A stretch of DNA of 64,000 bases from Nostoc sp. FACHB-280 (GTDB lineage: Bacteria > Cyanobacteriota > Cyanobacteriia > Cyanobacteriales > Nostocaceae). Position 1 is the stretch's first letter; the number at the start of each line of letters is the position of its first letter. Shown piece by piece: positions 56,594 through 64,000 of the stretch. The stretch is from assembly GCF_014697615.1 (NCBI RefSeq), contig NZ_JACJSD010000003.1:1-64000 (forward strand), in the 5' to 3' direction. Both the position numbers and the translations under genes were made by a program. The notes below the pieces were generated by a model. That model did no database searches. It was not told where the DNA came from and was given only the letters and a program-made list of their open reading frames with translations.

Positions 56594-57490
56594 ATGAATT
56601 CTGATTCTTCCTCATCGCTGATTATTGACGAACAGATATTTTCTCATTTACCTGTGTTACCGCAAGAAGTAATTGCAGGTTTAGCGGTGTCTGCGGGAGG
56701 TCATTATCTGGATACAACTGTCGGTGGTGGTGGCCACAGTCGGTTGATTTTACAAGCTTCACCGGATGTACAGTTAACGGCTATTGACCAAGATGAGGAT
56801 GCTTTAGCCGCAGCAAAGAAAGAATTAGCGGAGTTTGGCGATCGCGTAGAATTTATTCAAAGTAACTTTGCAGCTTATTCTTTTCCCTCAGCTACTTTTA
56901 ATGGTATTCTCGCCGATTTGGGAGTAAGTTCTTATCAGTTAGATACTCCCGCACGGGGTTTTAGCTTTCGCAACACTGCAAGTTTAGATATGCGGATGAA
57001 TCAACAAGCTTCCCTAACTGCGGCGGATGTAATTAATGAGTGGGAGGAAGCGGAACTTGCAGATATTTTCTTTAAATACGGTGAAGAAAGATTATCTCGA
57101 CGTATAGCTAGACGCATTGTCGAACGCCGTCCCTTTGATACAACAACAGCATTAGCGGAAGCGATCGCCTCTGCTGTTCCTCCCAAATACCGTTATGGTA
57201 GAATTCACCCAGCAACCCGCGCCTTTCAAGCTTTGCGAATTGTGGTCAATGATGAGTTAAAGTCTTTAGAAACTTTTTTAGCAAACGCGCCGAATGCCCT
57301 GGTTCCTGGTGGGAGAATTGCGGTAATTAGTTTTCATAGTTTAGAAGACCGCTTAGTTAAGCATGGTTTACGCAATTCTCCACTGTTGCGAGTAATCACC
57401 AAAAAGCCAATCACTGCACAAGAGTTAGAGATTAGTAATAACCCGCGATCGCGTTCTGCCAAACTGAGAATAGCAGAAAGAGTTAACTGA
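56594..57490 (+). CDS. rsmH: 16S rRNA m4C1402 methyltransferase RsmH
   Basis: A 298-residue RsmH (MraW). It adds the N4-methyl group to C1402 of 16S rRNA in the ribosomal P site, using SAM. Motifs: [13 protein letters not shown], the SAM-binding [69 protein letters not shown], and the [13 protein letters not shown] end. Length is typical. In many bacteria it heads the division/cell-wall cluster; here it stands apart from such genes, as usual in cyanobacteria. Confidence 0.96.
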   Translation: MNSDSSSSLIIDEQIFSHLPVLPQEVIAGLAVSAGGHYLDTTVGGGGHSRLILQASPDVQLTAIDQDEDALAAAKKELAEFGDRVEFIQSNFAAYSFPSATFNGILADLGVSSYQLDTPARGFSFRNTASLDMRMNQQASLTAADVINEWEEAELADIFFKYGEERLSRRIARRIVERRPFDTTTALAEAIASAVPPKYRYGRIHPATRAFQALRIVVNDELKSLETFLANAPNALVPGGRIAVISFHSLEDRLVKHGLRNSPLLRVITKKPITAQELEISNNPRSRSAKLRIAERVN

Positions 57491-57530
57491 ATATTCAAGC
57501 ATAATTAAAATAAAAACAGAGTTAGGAACA

Positions 57531-57782
57531 ATGCACATCCTCTCCCTGCAATATCCTGATGACTTACTTATTACTTCTGGTAAATCACCCCAAGCTTTAG
57601 AAGCAGAACTCACGTTTTTGCTTGCTGTTAAATTATTTGAGTTACGAAGACTCTCACTCGGTAAAGCAGCGGCTTTTTGCAATATGAACAAACCCCAGTT
57701 TATGTACGAACTAGGACGTTTACAAGTTCCTGTGATTAACCTTGATGATGACCAAATCGCTGACGAATTGAGCGATGACTAA
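57531..57782 (+). CDS. UPF0175 family small protein
   Basis: An 83-residue protein with the UPF0175 pattern: hydrophobic N-terminal strand, FLLAVKLFELRRLSLGKAAAFCNMNKPQFMYELGRLQVPVINLDDD, which contains a helix-turn-helix-like segment, and an acidic end. Family members are often found as antitoxins beside PIN or DUF3368 toxins. No toxin gene follows: the next gene is convergent. AGGA lies 4 bases before the ATG. It may be an orphan antitoxin or a small DNA-binding regulator. Confidence 0.8.
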   Translation: MHILSLQYPDDLLITSGKSPQALEAELTFLLAVKLFELRRLSLGKAAAFCNMNKPQFMYELGRLQVPVINLDDDQIADELSDD

Positions 57783-57840
57783 CTCTGCCATTGTTGCTGA
57801 GTTTCTACTCAGCACTCAGCACTCAGCACTTTTAATATCA

Positions 57841-58479
57841 TTAAAATTTATCTCTCCTTTCATAACGGCGGCGATAGAGTAACTCTAACTGTCCACCATA
57901 CTCTTGAATGCGTGCTAGTTGACGCTGGTAGAGTCCTCGGAAGGTGTTTGCAAACAACAGGGTAAAAATAGCCACGACTAATCCTGATGCGGTGGATACC
58001 AAAGCTTCACTAATCCCCGCAGTGACACCTACTGTTTTTGTACTACCTACATCACCAATATTTAGCGAAGCAAAGGAAGTAATTAAGCCTAAAACTGTAC
58101 CCAACAAACCTAATAATGGTGCAAGACCAATGATTGTATCAAAAATGTTTTGAAAGCGTTTGAGTAAGGGTATTTCGGCTTGTGCTTCACTTTCTAGCGC
58201 CAAACGAAACTCTTCTGGTGTTGGTTCTTCTAATTCTAAAGCGGCGAGAAAAATTCGGGCGATGGGTAAATCTGTATTTTGCTGTAATTTGTTTAAAGCA
58301 CCAACTACATTATCTGAACGATAAAGCTTGAGTACTTCTTTGACAACAGGATTTTGGCGATTGGTAATTTTAATCCAAAAGAAAATACGTTCAAGAATCA
58401 AAGCCACTGCTAACAGAGAGAACCCCAGCAGCGGCCACATCACTACGCCACCAGCCGCGAATAAATTGCTAATTTGCAT
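57841..58479 (-). CDS. MotA/TolQ/ExbB-type proton channel protein
   Basis: About 212 residues from the ATG at 58479; a TTG three codons upstream (58488) is the alternative. Three membrane segments: an N-terminal one (PLLGFSLLAVALILERIFF) and a close C-terminal pair (TIIGLAPLLGLLGTVLGLITSF and GLVVAIFTLLFANTF). The LLGLLGTVLGLI pattern and the following ISEALVSTASGLVVAI are typical of ExbB/TolQ. With an ExbD/TolR partner this channel uses the proton gradient to energise outer-membrane transport or envelope integrity. No exbD-like gene is adjacent. The gene is convergent with the UPF0175 gene. Confidence 0.88.
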   Translation of the reverse strand: MQISNLFAAGGVVMWPLLGFSLLAVALILERIFFWIKITNRQNPVVKEVLKLYRSDNVVGALNKLQQNTDLPIARIFLAALELEEPTPEEFRLALESEAQAEIPLLKRFQNIFDTIIGLAPLLGLLGTVLGLITSFASLNIGDVGSTKTVGVTAGISEALVSTASGLVVAIFTLLFANTFRGLYQRQLARIQEYGGQLELLYRRRYERRDKF

Positions 58480-58552
58480 TTTCGTCAAGAGTCAATTGTC
58501 AATTTTTCATTGTCAATTGTCACTGGTCATTTGTCATTAGTTTGCTTTTTTA

Positions 58553-58735
58553 TAATTAAGCCGAACGACTAGAAGTCGCGGCTACAAGAACAACGCCTGC
58601 CTAGCCTATCGGCAACAGCAAAGCCGAACCCAGGCTATTTGCATATATTAGTCCGCGTAGGCGGACTTCGTTTGTGTAGCCCCAGACTTCCAGTCTGAGG
58701 GGCATTTTGCTGGGGGGTTAGGTTTTTGATTACTG
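58553..58735. repeat. Composite intergenic repeat region
   Basis: Non-coding DNA built of short inverted segments: gcgactt-type ends (gactagaagtcgcggc), tccgcgtaggcgga (an inverted pair), and cagacttccagtctgag (another). This mosaic type is frequent between Nostocales genes. It lies between convergently placed ExbB-like and devA-like transcription units and has no open frame of note. Confidence 0.6.
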
Positions 58736-58750
58736 AATCGATGCTCTACT

Positions 58751-59503
58751 TTAGTGCATTGTTGTTGCTACATCTACACCATCACTTTTGAGTATTCCAT
58801 CTTCCATATAAATGATGCGATCGGCAATATCTAAAATCCGGTTGTCATGGGTAACTAGCAAAATTGTACAGCCTTGTTCTTTAGCGAGTTTCTGCATTAA
58901 TTCCACAACATCGCGTCCAGATTTTTTATCGAGTGCGGCTGTTGGTTCGTCTGCTAAGACAATTTTAGGATGACTGACTAAGGCACGAGCGATCGCTACC
59001 CGTTGTTTTTGTCCACCGGAAAGTTTCTCTGGGTAATAGTTTACACGTTCGCCTAAGCCAACTGTTTCTAGCATAGCGATCGCTTTGGCATCCATATTTT
59101 CATTCAGGTATTCATCATGCAATTCTAAAGACATACGGACATTCTCTCTGGCTGTGAGAAAGGTCATCAAGTTATGCGCCTGAAAAATATAGCCAATTTG
59201 ACGACGTAGCACTGTTAATTTGCGTTTACTCGCACCACAAATTTCTTGTCCTAAAATTTTTAAACTGCCTTCTTGGGCAGATCGTAGCCCCCCTAATAAT
59301 GTTAACAAAGTGGTTTTACCGGAACCAGAGGGGCCAGTCATAATTACAATTTCACCAGCATTAATCTCTAAATTAATATCAAATAAAACCTGTTTTTTTA
59401 AACTACCTTCCCCAAAGTAATGGTTTAATTGATGAACGGTAATTACAGGTTCTAAATTACCCAGTGAGTCGGAGGAATTTACAGGCAGAGATTCTTGTAA
59501 CAT
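58751..59503 (-). CDS. devA: DevA-type ABC exporter ATPase
   Basis: About 250 residues from the ATG at 59503; longer in-frame starts overlap the devC-like gene and are less likely. ATPase motifs: Walker A GPSGSGKTT, Q-loop RQIGYIFQAHNL, signature LSGGQKQR, Walker B IVLADEPTAALD, and switch His in LLVTHDNRI. It belongs to the MacB/LolD-like class used by DevBCA exporters. It powers the DevC permease, coupled to the DevB adaptor and a TolC-like outer-membrane channel encoded elsewhere. The start is 13 bases after the devC-like stop, so the genes form an operon. Nostocales have several devBCA paralogues, so this need not be the heterocyst glycolipid exporter. Confidence 0.87.
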   Translation of the reverse strand: MLQESLPVNSSDSLGNLEPVITVHQLNHYFGEGSLKKQVLFDINLEINAGEIVIMTGPSGSGKTTLLTLLGGLRSAQEGSLKILGQEICGASKRKLTVLRRQIGYIFQAHNLMTFLTARENVRMSLELHDEYLNENMDAKAIAMLETVGLGERVNYYPEKLSGGQKQRVAIARALVSHPKIVLADEPTAALDKKSGRDVVELMQKLAKEQGCTILLVTHDNRILDIADRIIYMEDGILKSDGVDVATTMH

Positions 59504-59516
59504 AAAATTTGGATGG

Positions 59517-60677
59517 TTAGAAAATATCAGCAGGGTCAGCAGCACTGAGTTTACGCATCGCGATCGCACCTGAGCCTGTACACATAATTAACGTCAAAAC
59601 AAATACATTAATAGCCCGTTGCGAACTCATCACGATAGGCAGCATAGTGGCAGCATAGGTAAGTTTGTATAGGCCAATAGATAGAAAAAATGCTGGCAGA
59701 AAGCCTAAAATAGCCAGAAATAATGCTTCTTGGAACAACACTACTAACAAATAGCGATCTGTATAACCCATTGCTTTTAAAGTTGCATATTCTGGCAAAT
59801 GGTCGGAAACATCGGAATAAAGAATTTGGTAAACAATGACGATACCAACAATAAAACCAACTCCTACACCTAACCCAAAAATAAAGCCAATTCCTGTACC
59901 ACTAGACCAGTAGGCTTTTTCAATTTGGGCAAATTCTTCTGGAGTCAGGACAACAACATCTTTGGGTAATCCTGCAATCAGTTGCGCTTGTAATTTTTTT
60001 GGATCTGCGTCTGGTTTGAGAGCAATTAACCCAACTTCAATACTCTCTGCTTTGCGTTGGGGAAAAATTTGTAAAAAGGTAGAGTCACTGGCAATCACAT
60101 TACCATCAGCAGCGAAAGACGCACCATTACTAAACACACCCTTGACGCTGACATTTTTACTGTTCAATTCCGTTTCAAACTTGCCAGTTTTCTGAAAAAT
60201 CTCCCCTACAGCGCCATATTCTGGACGACCTGCTTGGTCGAACAGCACTTGATTCAATTGTTTAATTTGGTCTAGGTTGTTTTGAATTTCGGGAAAATTA
60301 AAAACAGATTTCGCTGGATCAATCCCCCAAACTAAAATGGCACGTTCTAATCGGGTGTCGGGATTGCGCCATTGTCCAGTGCCAATATAAACTGGGCTTA
60401 CCGACTGCACACCCTCATAACCTAATGTTTGGTACAGTCGCTCTCTGGAAAAGCTTTTAACAGAGAACAGGGTTTGAAATTGGGGATTAATTAATACCAA
60501 ATCTGCTTGTAAACTGCGATGTGGTTTGATAGCCGCATCAAATAATGCTCCTTCAAACCCCATCTGAATAAATATCAGCATATCGGCAAAGGTAATACCT
60601 GCGACTGCTACTAAGAGGCGAGTTCTTTCTTTTAATAATTGTCGCCATGCTAATGGCGTTTTGAGAAATAGTTTCAT
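59517..60677 (-). CDS. devC: DevC-type ABC exporter permease
   Basis: A 386-residue MacB/FtsX-type permease. One N-terminal membrane segment (LLVAVAGITFADMLIFIQMGF) is followed by a large periplasmic domain (about 45-255) and three C-terminal membrane segments (GIGFIFGLGVGVGFIVGIVIVYQI, VVLFQEALFLAILGFLPAFFLSIGLY, INVFVLTLIMCTGSGAIAM). DHLPEYATLKAMGYTDRYLL is typical of DevC. It forms the membrane channel of the DevBCA exporter with the devA- and devB-like products. It lies 59 bases downstream of devB on the same strand. Confidence 0.88.
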   Translation of the reverse strand: MKLFLKTPLAWRQLLKERTRLLVAVAGITFADMLIFIQMGFEGALFDAAIKPHRSLQADLVLINPQFQTLFSVKSFSRERLYQTLGYEGVQSVSPVYIGTGQWRNPDTRLERAILVWGIDPAKSVFNFPEIQNNLDQIKQLNQVLFDQAGRPEYGAVGEIFQKTGKFETELNSKNVSVKGVFSNGASFAADGNVIASDSTFLQIFPQRKAESIEVGLIALKPDADPKKLQAQLIAGLPKDVVVLTPEEFAQIEKAYWSSGTGIGFIFGLGVGVGFIVGIVIVYQILYSDVSDHLPEYATLKAMGYTDRYLLVVLFQEALFLAILGFLPAFFLSIGLYKLTYAATMLPIVMSSQRAINVFVLTLIMCTGSGAIAMRKLSAADPADIF

Positions 60678-60736
60678 ATTGGTTATTTGTCATTTGTTAT
60701 TTGTCATTGGTGTAACTTTCCCCCACTCCCTACTCC

Positions 60737-62026
60737 CTAAATTTCAATGGCTGTTTGCACTTGCAAGTTTGTCAAACCTGCAACTTTTTTACTATCTTCA
60801 GGATTGAGGCGAATTTTGACTTCTATAACTCGGCTATCTAAGTTTTCTCCGGGTTCGTTGCTAAATACGTTTTGGCGGTTGACTTGTAAGCCAACATAGT
60901 AAACTTCACCGCGCAGTTCGCCGTTAAATGCTGGACTGGTGACTGTGGCTGTTTGTCCGAGTTTGACTTTGCCGATGTCTGTTTGATAAACTTCGGCAAC
61001 TGCAATCATTTGTTCGGTTTGCGCTAAGTCTGCAATGCCCTTGTCACTCATTTTTTCACCCACTCTGGTGTGAATCTTGAGGATTTGTCCAGTCATTGGC
61101 GCTCTAATATAAGCTGCTTGTAGGTCAGTCTGGGCGCGTTTGAGTGCGGCGATCGCATTTTCTACTTCCATTCTGGCGGCTTGCACATCCACAGGACGGA
61201 CTTCGGCAATACTGGTGAGTGTGGCTTTGGCTTCGGTAACTTGTTTGTTCCCAGTGGCGTTAATCCGCGCTAAAGAAACTTTCGCTTCTGCTAGTTGTCT
61301 GCTGGCGGTGGAGTTAATTCGCCCTAAAACTGCTTTGGCTTCGTCTAGTTGTTGTTTGCTTGTTTCAACAATCAAGCGTTTACTGTCAAAGGCAGAGTTA
61401 GAAATTGCGCCTTCGGTATACAGTTTTTGATAACGTTCATATTCAGCTTGGGCGTTGCGGAGTTCTGCTTCCAGTTTCCGAATGCTGGCGGCTTGGGCGA
61501 TTCGATCGCCTTCCCATTGCGCTTCAATCCGGGCGATCGCTTCCCGTTGTCCGATAAAATCTCCTACAGATTGAGCCTGTAAACGCTCGACGTTGGCTCT
61601 TTGTGCTTGAATTTCCCCAGCTTTTGCACCTGCTTTAACTTGATCCAGTCTGGCTTGGGCGACACGCACTTGTTTCTCTGCTTGGAGTACGGCAGTTTCT
61701 AAGCGATCGCGCGAATCTAAAATGGCGATGATCTGTCCAGGTTTGACAATATCACCTTCTTGCACCCGAATTTCCTGGAGGCGATCGCCATCCAAAACTA
61801 AGGGCGCAGATAAGCTAATCACTTCTGCTTCTGGTTCGAGTCTGGCTAAAGCTGAAACCTTTGGTACTGAGGCGGTTACAGTCGTCGGTTCTTGAGAAGC
61901 TGTGCGTCCAATTAACCCAAATTGCGAAACACCATAAACCACAATTCCCCCAGTAATAGCCGTAGCCCCAATCACTAAACCCAATAATTTTTTATTGGCA
62001 GATTTCAATAGTAGATTTTGTCCCAT
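60737..62026 (-). CDS. devB: DevB-type HlyD-family membrane fusion protein
   Basis: A 429-residue periplasmic adaptor. A membrane anchor lies near the N-terminus (LLGLVIGATAITGGIVVYG). A lipoyl-like half motif (RLQEIRVQEGDIVKPGQIIAILDSRDRL) follows, then a long coiled hairpin with internally repeated SRQLAEAKVSLARINATGNK units, the second lipoyl half (YIRAPMTGQILKIHTRVGEKM), and a beta-barrel domain. It links DevC to an outer-membrane TolC-like protein. AGAGGGG lies just before the ATG. It is the first gene of the devBCA-type operon, 24 bases downstream of the TetR gene, so the regulator and exporter are probably co-transcribed. Confidence 0.88.
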   Translation of the reverse strand: MGQNLLLKSANKKLLGLVIGATAITGGIVVYGVSQFGLIGRTASQEPTTVTASVPKVSALARLEPEAEVISLSAPLVLDGDRLQEIRVQEGDIVKPGQIIAILDSRDRLETAVLQAEKQVRVAQARLDQVKAGAKAGEIQAQRANVERLQAQSVGDFIGQREAIARIEAQWEGDRIAQAASIRKLEAELRNAQAEYERYQKLYTEGAISNSAFDSKRLIVETSKQQLDEAKAVLGRINSTASRQLAEAKVSLARINATGNKQVTEAKATLTSIAEVRPVDVQAARMEVENAIAALKRAQTDLQAAYIRAPMTGQILKIHTRVGEKMSDKGIADLAQTEQMIAVAEVYQTDIGKVKLGQTATVTSPAFNGELRGEVYYVGLQVNRQNVFSNEPGENLDSRVIEVKIRLNPEDSKKVAGLTNLQVQTAIEI

Positions 62027-62050
62027 ATTCCCCTCTAGAAATTCAAATTG

Positions 62051-62638
62051 CTAATTCTGAATTGTGCTGTTTTGTTGCAAATAAGCTGTCAACATTTTCC
62101 CCAGCAACGTACATTGCTCTACAAAATCAATAGTTTCATCTCCACATAATTTCTCCAAAATTAATCCATTTACAAAGCTCAAGACAAAAGAAGCTAAAAC
62201 CTGATCTTGAACTCCCAAAAAACTACAAGCAGCTTGTTGATAGCGTTGATTAGCACGTTTAAAAACACTGCTTTGATGTCGCAGTTTCTCTGAGTCTTGA
62301 TGTTGACAAAAATCAACCCAAACAAATGTCCACTTAATAAAGTAATCCTCGTTTTTTACTAGATATTTCCCTAAAGCTGTCATTGCTTCTGACAGAGTTT
62401 CTTTACCTTCTAGTTCTGCCAAAGCCGCACTCACATCTTGCTGTGAAATTTCCTCTACTAATTGTTCAAATAAGGCTTCTTTACTAGAAAAGTAGTGATA
62501 CAAAGTCCCTGTCGAAACCCCCATTTCTTGAGCAATCTGCCGCATAGTCACCGAGCCATAACCTTTTTGAGCAAATAAATCAAAGCATTTGCTGAGAAGT
62601 TCTTTCCGGTATTGGTCATGGTCAACAATTTTGGGCAT
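62051..62638 (-). CDS. TetR-family transcriptional regulator
   Basis: A 195-residue repressor. The N-terminal TetR helix-turn-helix is clear: KELLSKCFDLFAQKGYGSVTMRQIAQEMGVSTGTLYHYFSSKEALFEQL. The C-terminal helices (about 70-195) form a ligand-binding and dimerisation domain with two cysteines in the DFCQHQD and KLCGDETIDFVEQC stretches. It lies directly upstream of the devBCA-type operon on the same strand and probably controls it and itself through the palindrome in front of the gene. The ligand is unknown, perhaps an exporter substrate. Confidence 0.92.
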   Translation of the reverse strand: MPKIVDHDQYRKELLSKCFDLFAQKGYGSVTMRQIAQEMGVSTGTLYHYFSSKEALFEQLVEEISQQDVSAALAELEGKETLSEAMTALGKYLVKNEDYFIKWTFVWVDFCQHQDSEKLRHQSSVFKRANQRYQQAACSFLGVQDQVLASFVLSFVNGLILEKLCGDETIDFVEQCTLLGKMLTAYLQQNSTIQN

Positions 62639-63062
62639 AAGTCAAATGATTGTGGATTTGGGATGTAAATCTGGGGGCGATCAGTTTTTATATCGAACGT
62701 TCGTTATTTATAAATCACTACGTAAGAACATGCTTACACAAGGCATTAATGAAAACATAGGCTACACAGAAAAAAGTGAAATCCGTTGGTCTGATGTAGT
62801 GTGGTTTAACTATGAATAGGTTTTGAATACAGGCAACTTGCTAATTCACAGCAGTCTATTAGCAGTAAATGTTCAATTTACACTTATATACACTTCTTAA
62901 TGTAGGCTTTACTGTTGGCGATGTCAAGCAGAATCACATTCGCATTTAGGGTGCTTATTTTATGTCTTATTTTCTCTGACAAAGTTCTGAGCAGAAAGCC
63001 TTCGAGCAACGCCAGCTCGCTCAAGCAACTGACTCGACTTTAAGCTTTGTCAGTACAAAGGA
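62639..63062. other. Intergenic region upstream of tetR
   Basis: 424 bases holding the tetR operator candidate (62694-62703). Near 63013-63032 is a fragment related to the 46-bp repeat of 44404 (gccagctcgctcaag then caactgactc). A 76-codon open frame across the operator has no protein-like features and is left out. Confidence 0.5.
62694..62703. promoter_or_regulatory. Candidate TetR operator palindrome
   Basis: CGAACGTTCG is a perfect 10-bp palindrome with AT-rich flanks, about 56 bases before the tetR start. On the minus strand it is followed at once by ATATAAAA, a possible -10 region, so a bound repressor would block transcription. Position and symmetry suit autoregulation of the tetR-devBCA unit. 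The assignment is inference. Confidence 0.6.
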
Positions 63063-63755
63063 CTAATGACTGTTTGATTCCATTATTTGGTTTAACTGTT
63101 GTACAAAAGCTTTATGCTCAGGAGAACTCAGGCCTGTCTGTAATACAGTTAATACCTGCTGCATATCACCTGCTAACAATGCCGACCTATCTAACCACAA
63201 GCCTGGAAAGACTTGGCTTTGAAATATCCCAGCTTGATTCGGTTGCAGATTCACATATTCTCCTGCTTCCAAACAGAACCAATCAATCTGCTGGTCAAAG
63301 ACTTGCCAGACAATATACTCTTTAATGCCATTGCGCCGATAAGCACGCTTTTTGTCACCTAAATCAACTGTGGCACTACTGGCGGCAATTTCGGCAATTA
63401 ATTCTGGTGCGCCTTCTATATAACCATCCTGGCTAAAACGAGATTGTCCCCCAGCTTGAGCATCAATCAATAACAGCGCATCGGGTTGGGGTTCATTGTC
63501 TAAATCAAGGCGCACAGTCGGGTTATCACCGAGGCGTACTCCTGGGGTTGCAATTTTGTAATTCCATAACCAGCCCATTAAGTCGGCGTGGGGTTCAGCA
63601 TGGGGTTCAAAACGCAGAGGTGAAGCCATGTAGACAGTTCCTTCAATTAATTCAGCTTTTTTTAACTTAGGCATGGCATTGTAACGCCGTTCAAATTCAA
63701 AGCGAGTCAAGCGATCGCCATTTTCTAAGGGAGGAACTGTCAAACGTAGAACCAT
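63063..63755 (-). CDS. Uma2-family (DUF820) endonuclease-like protein
   Basis: About 230 residues from the ATG at 63755 (MVLRLTVPPLENGDRLTRFEFERRYNAMP); a longer open frame upstream runs through repeat DNA and is rejected. It has the Uma2/DUF820 restriction-endonuclease-like core: ELIEGTVYMASP, a VRLDLDNEPQPDALLL stretch with the predicted metal-binding Asp, PELIAEIAASSATVDLGDKKRAYRRNGIKEYIVW with the E-x-K-like site, and a C-terminal extension. These proteins are abundant in cyanobacteria, often in dozens of copies, and their function is unknown. It is flanked upstream by family A repeat DNA. Confidence 0.9.
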   Translation of the reverse strand: MVLRLTVPPLENGDRLTRFEFERRYNAMPKLKKAELIEGTVYMASPLRFEPHAEPHADLMGWLWNYKIATPGVRLGDNPTVRLDLDNEPQPDALLLIDAQAGGQSRFSQDGYIEGAPELIAEIAASSATVDLGDKKRAYRRNGIKEYIVWQVFDQQIDWFCLEAGEYVNLQPNQAGIFQSQVFPGLWLDRSALLAGDMQQVLTVLQTGLSSPEHKAFVQQLNQIMESNSH

Positions 63756-63873
63756 AATTATGGCCGCAACCTTTATTTTTATCCTAATTAATACCCTTTC
63801 ACCCCCACACCCAATCCCTGACAGGTGTAGGTTTTTTACGTTATGCTCCAAAAACCTTGATTTAGGGTGTAAG

Positions 63874-63956
63874 GGTGTAAGGGTGTATGTATCTAAAACT
63901 CCTACACCCCATACCCTTTCACCCCTAAACCCGACCTCCACAGACAATCTTGGTGC
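63874..63956 (+). repeat. 83-bp dispersed repeat family A, copy 2
   Basis: Matches the reverse complement of 44161-44243 without gaps and with about nine mismatches. Its left side is extended by tandem agggtgta units (from about 63864). At its right end it joins directly to a MITE terminus (63954-63966). Confidence 0.85.
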
Positions 63957-63966
63957 GTAAGTCCTA
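63954..63966 (+). repeat. Solo MITE terminus
   Basis: TGCGTAAGTCCTA is identical to the right end of the MITE-like element at 40189. No matching left end was found nearby inside the window, so this is either a solo terminus or the end of an element whose other terminus is diverged. Confidence 0.55.
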
Positions 63967-64000
63967 TATATCTAGGCAGTCACTTCTTCTGGCTGTTGCT

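Noticed and set aside
62589-62819. 76-codon open frame across the tetR promoter
   Set aside because: It overlaps the tetR start and the operator candidate and has no protein-like features.
63756-63947. N-terminal extension of the Uma2-family gene
   Set aside because: The extra 64 codons are encoded by family A repeat DNA, and the family's usual start is at the ATG at 63755.

Overview
The window looks like chromosome of a filamentous, heterocyst-forming type cyanobacterium (Nostoc/Anabaena lineage, possibly close to Nostoc punctiforme). Evidence: many HIP1 octamers (gcgatcgc), cyanobacterial housekeeping genes (petM, ycf39, ndhH, nblR-like, a devBCA-type exporter), very large multidomain sensor kinases, and AT-rich intergenic DNA full of small palindromic and MITE-like repeats. 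The genus is inferred from gene content; no database was consulted.

Layout. 1-1.6 kb: a small double-glycine-leader peptide gene and a NrdG-like radical SAM gene, both on the minus strand and flanked by two identical 31-bp palindromes. 2-7 kb: a 1702-residue hybrid histidine kinase. 7-10.7 kb: a YcxB-like membrane protein, a CocE-type hydrolase, a small membrane protein and plsY. 11.2-40.1 kb: one complete nonribosomal peptide cluster, all on the plus strand. 40-47 kb: tRNA-Val, pdxA, petM, ycf39-like, NAD kinase, nblR-like, DUF5132 and ndhH. 47.7-53.2 kb: a 1809-residue Ser/Thr kinase-AAA-GAF-histidine kinase. 53.7-58.5 kb: an exported NTF2-like protein, an M48 peptidase, rsmH, a UPF0175 protein and an ExbB/TolQ-type protein. 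58.7-62.6 kb: a DevBCA-type exporter with a TetR regulator. 63-63.8 kb: a Uma2-family protein.

The centrepiece is an anabaenopeptin-type cluster (apt). hphB and hphCD at the front and hphA near the end form a dedicated leucine-like chain-elongation route to homophenylalanine/homotyrosine. AptA (A-T-C-A-T-E), AptB (C-A-T), AptC (C-A-T-C-A-nMT-T) and AptD (TubC docking-C-A-T-TE) give six modules in order, and AptE is the ABC exporter. Eye-aligned specificity pockets suggest Ile-CO-D-Lys-Val-(homo-aromatic)-N-methyl-(homo-aromatic)-Ile, with the ring closed on the Lys side chain. An unexplained SnoaL/NTF2-like gene sits between aptB and aptC.

The most unusual theme is the spread of small intergenic repeats. 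Two dispersed families have full copies in opposite orientation about 8 and 20 kb apart. Apparent repeat-derived segments also lie in frame inside coding genes: a 45-codon segment in aptA that carries a 46-bp element also found intergenically at 44.4 kb, and others in aptB, possibly aptD, and the CocE hydrolase. No rRNA, CRISPR array, intact insertion sequence or prophage was seen.
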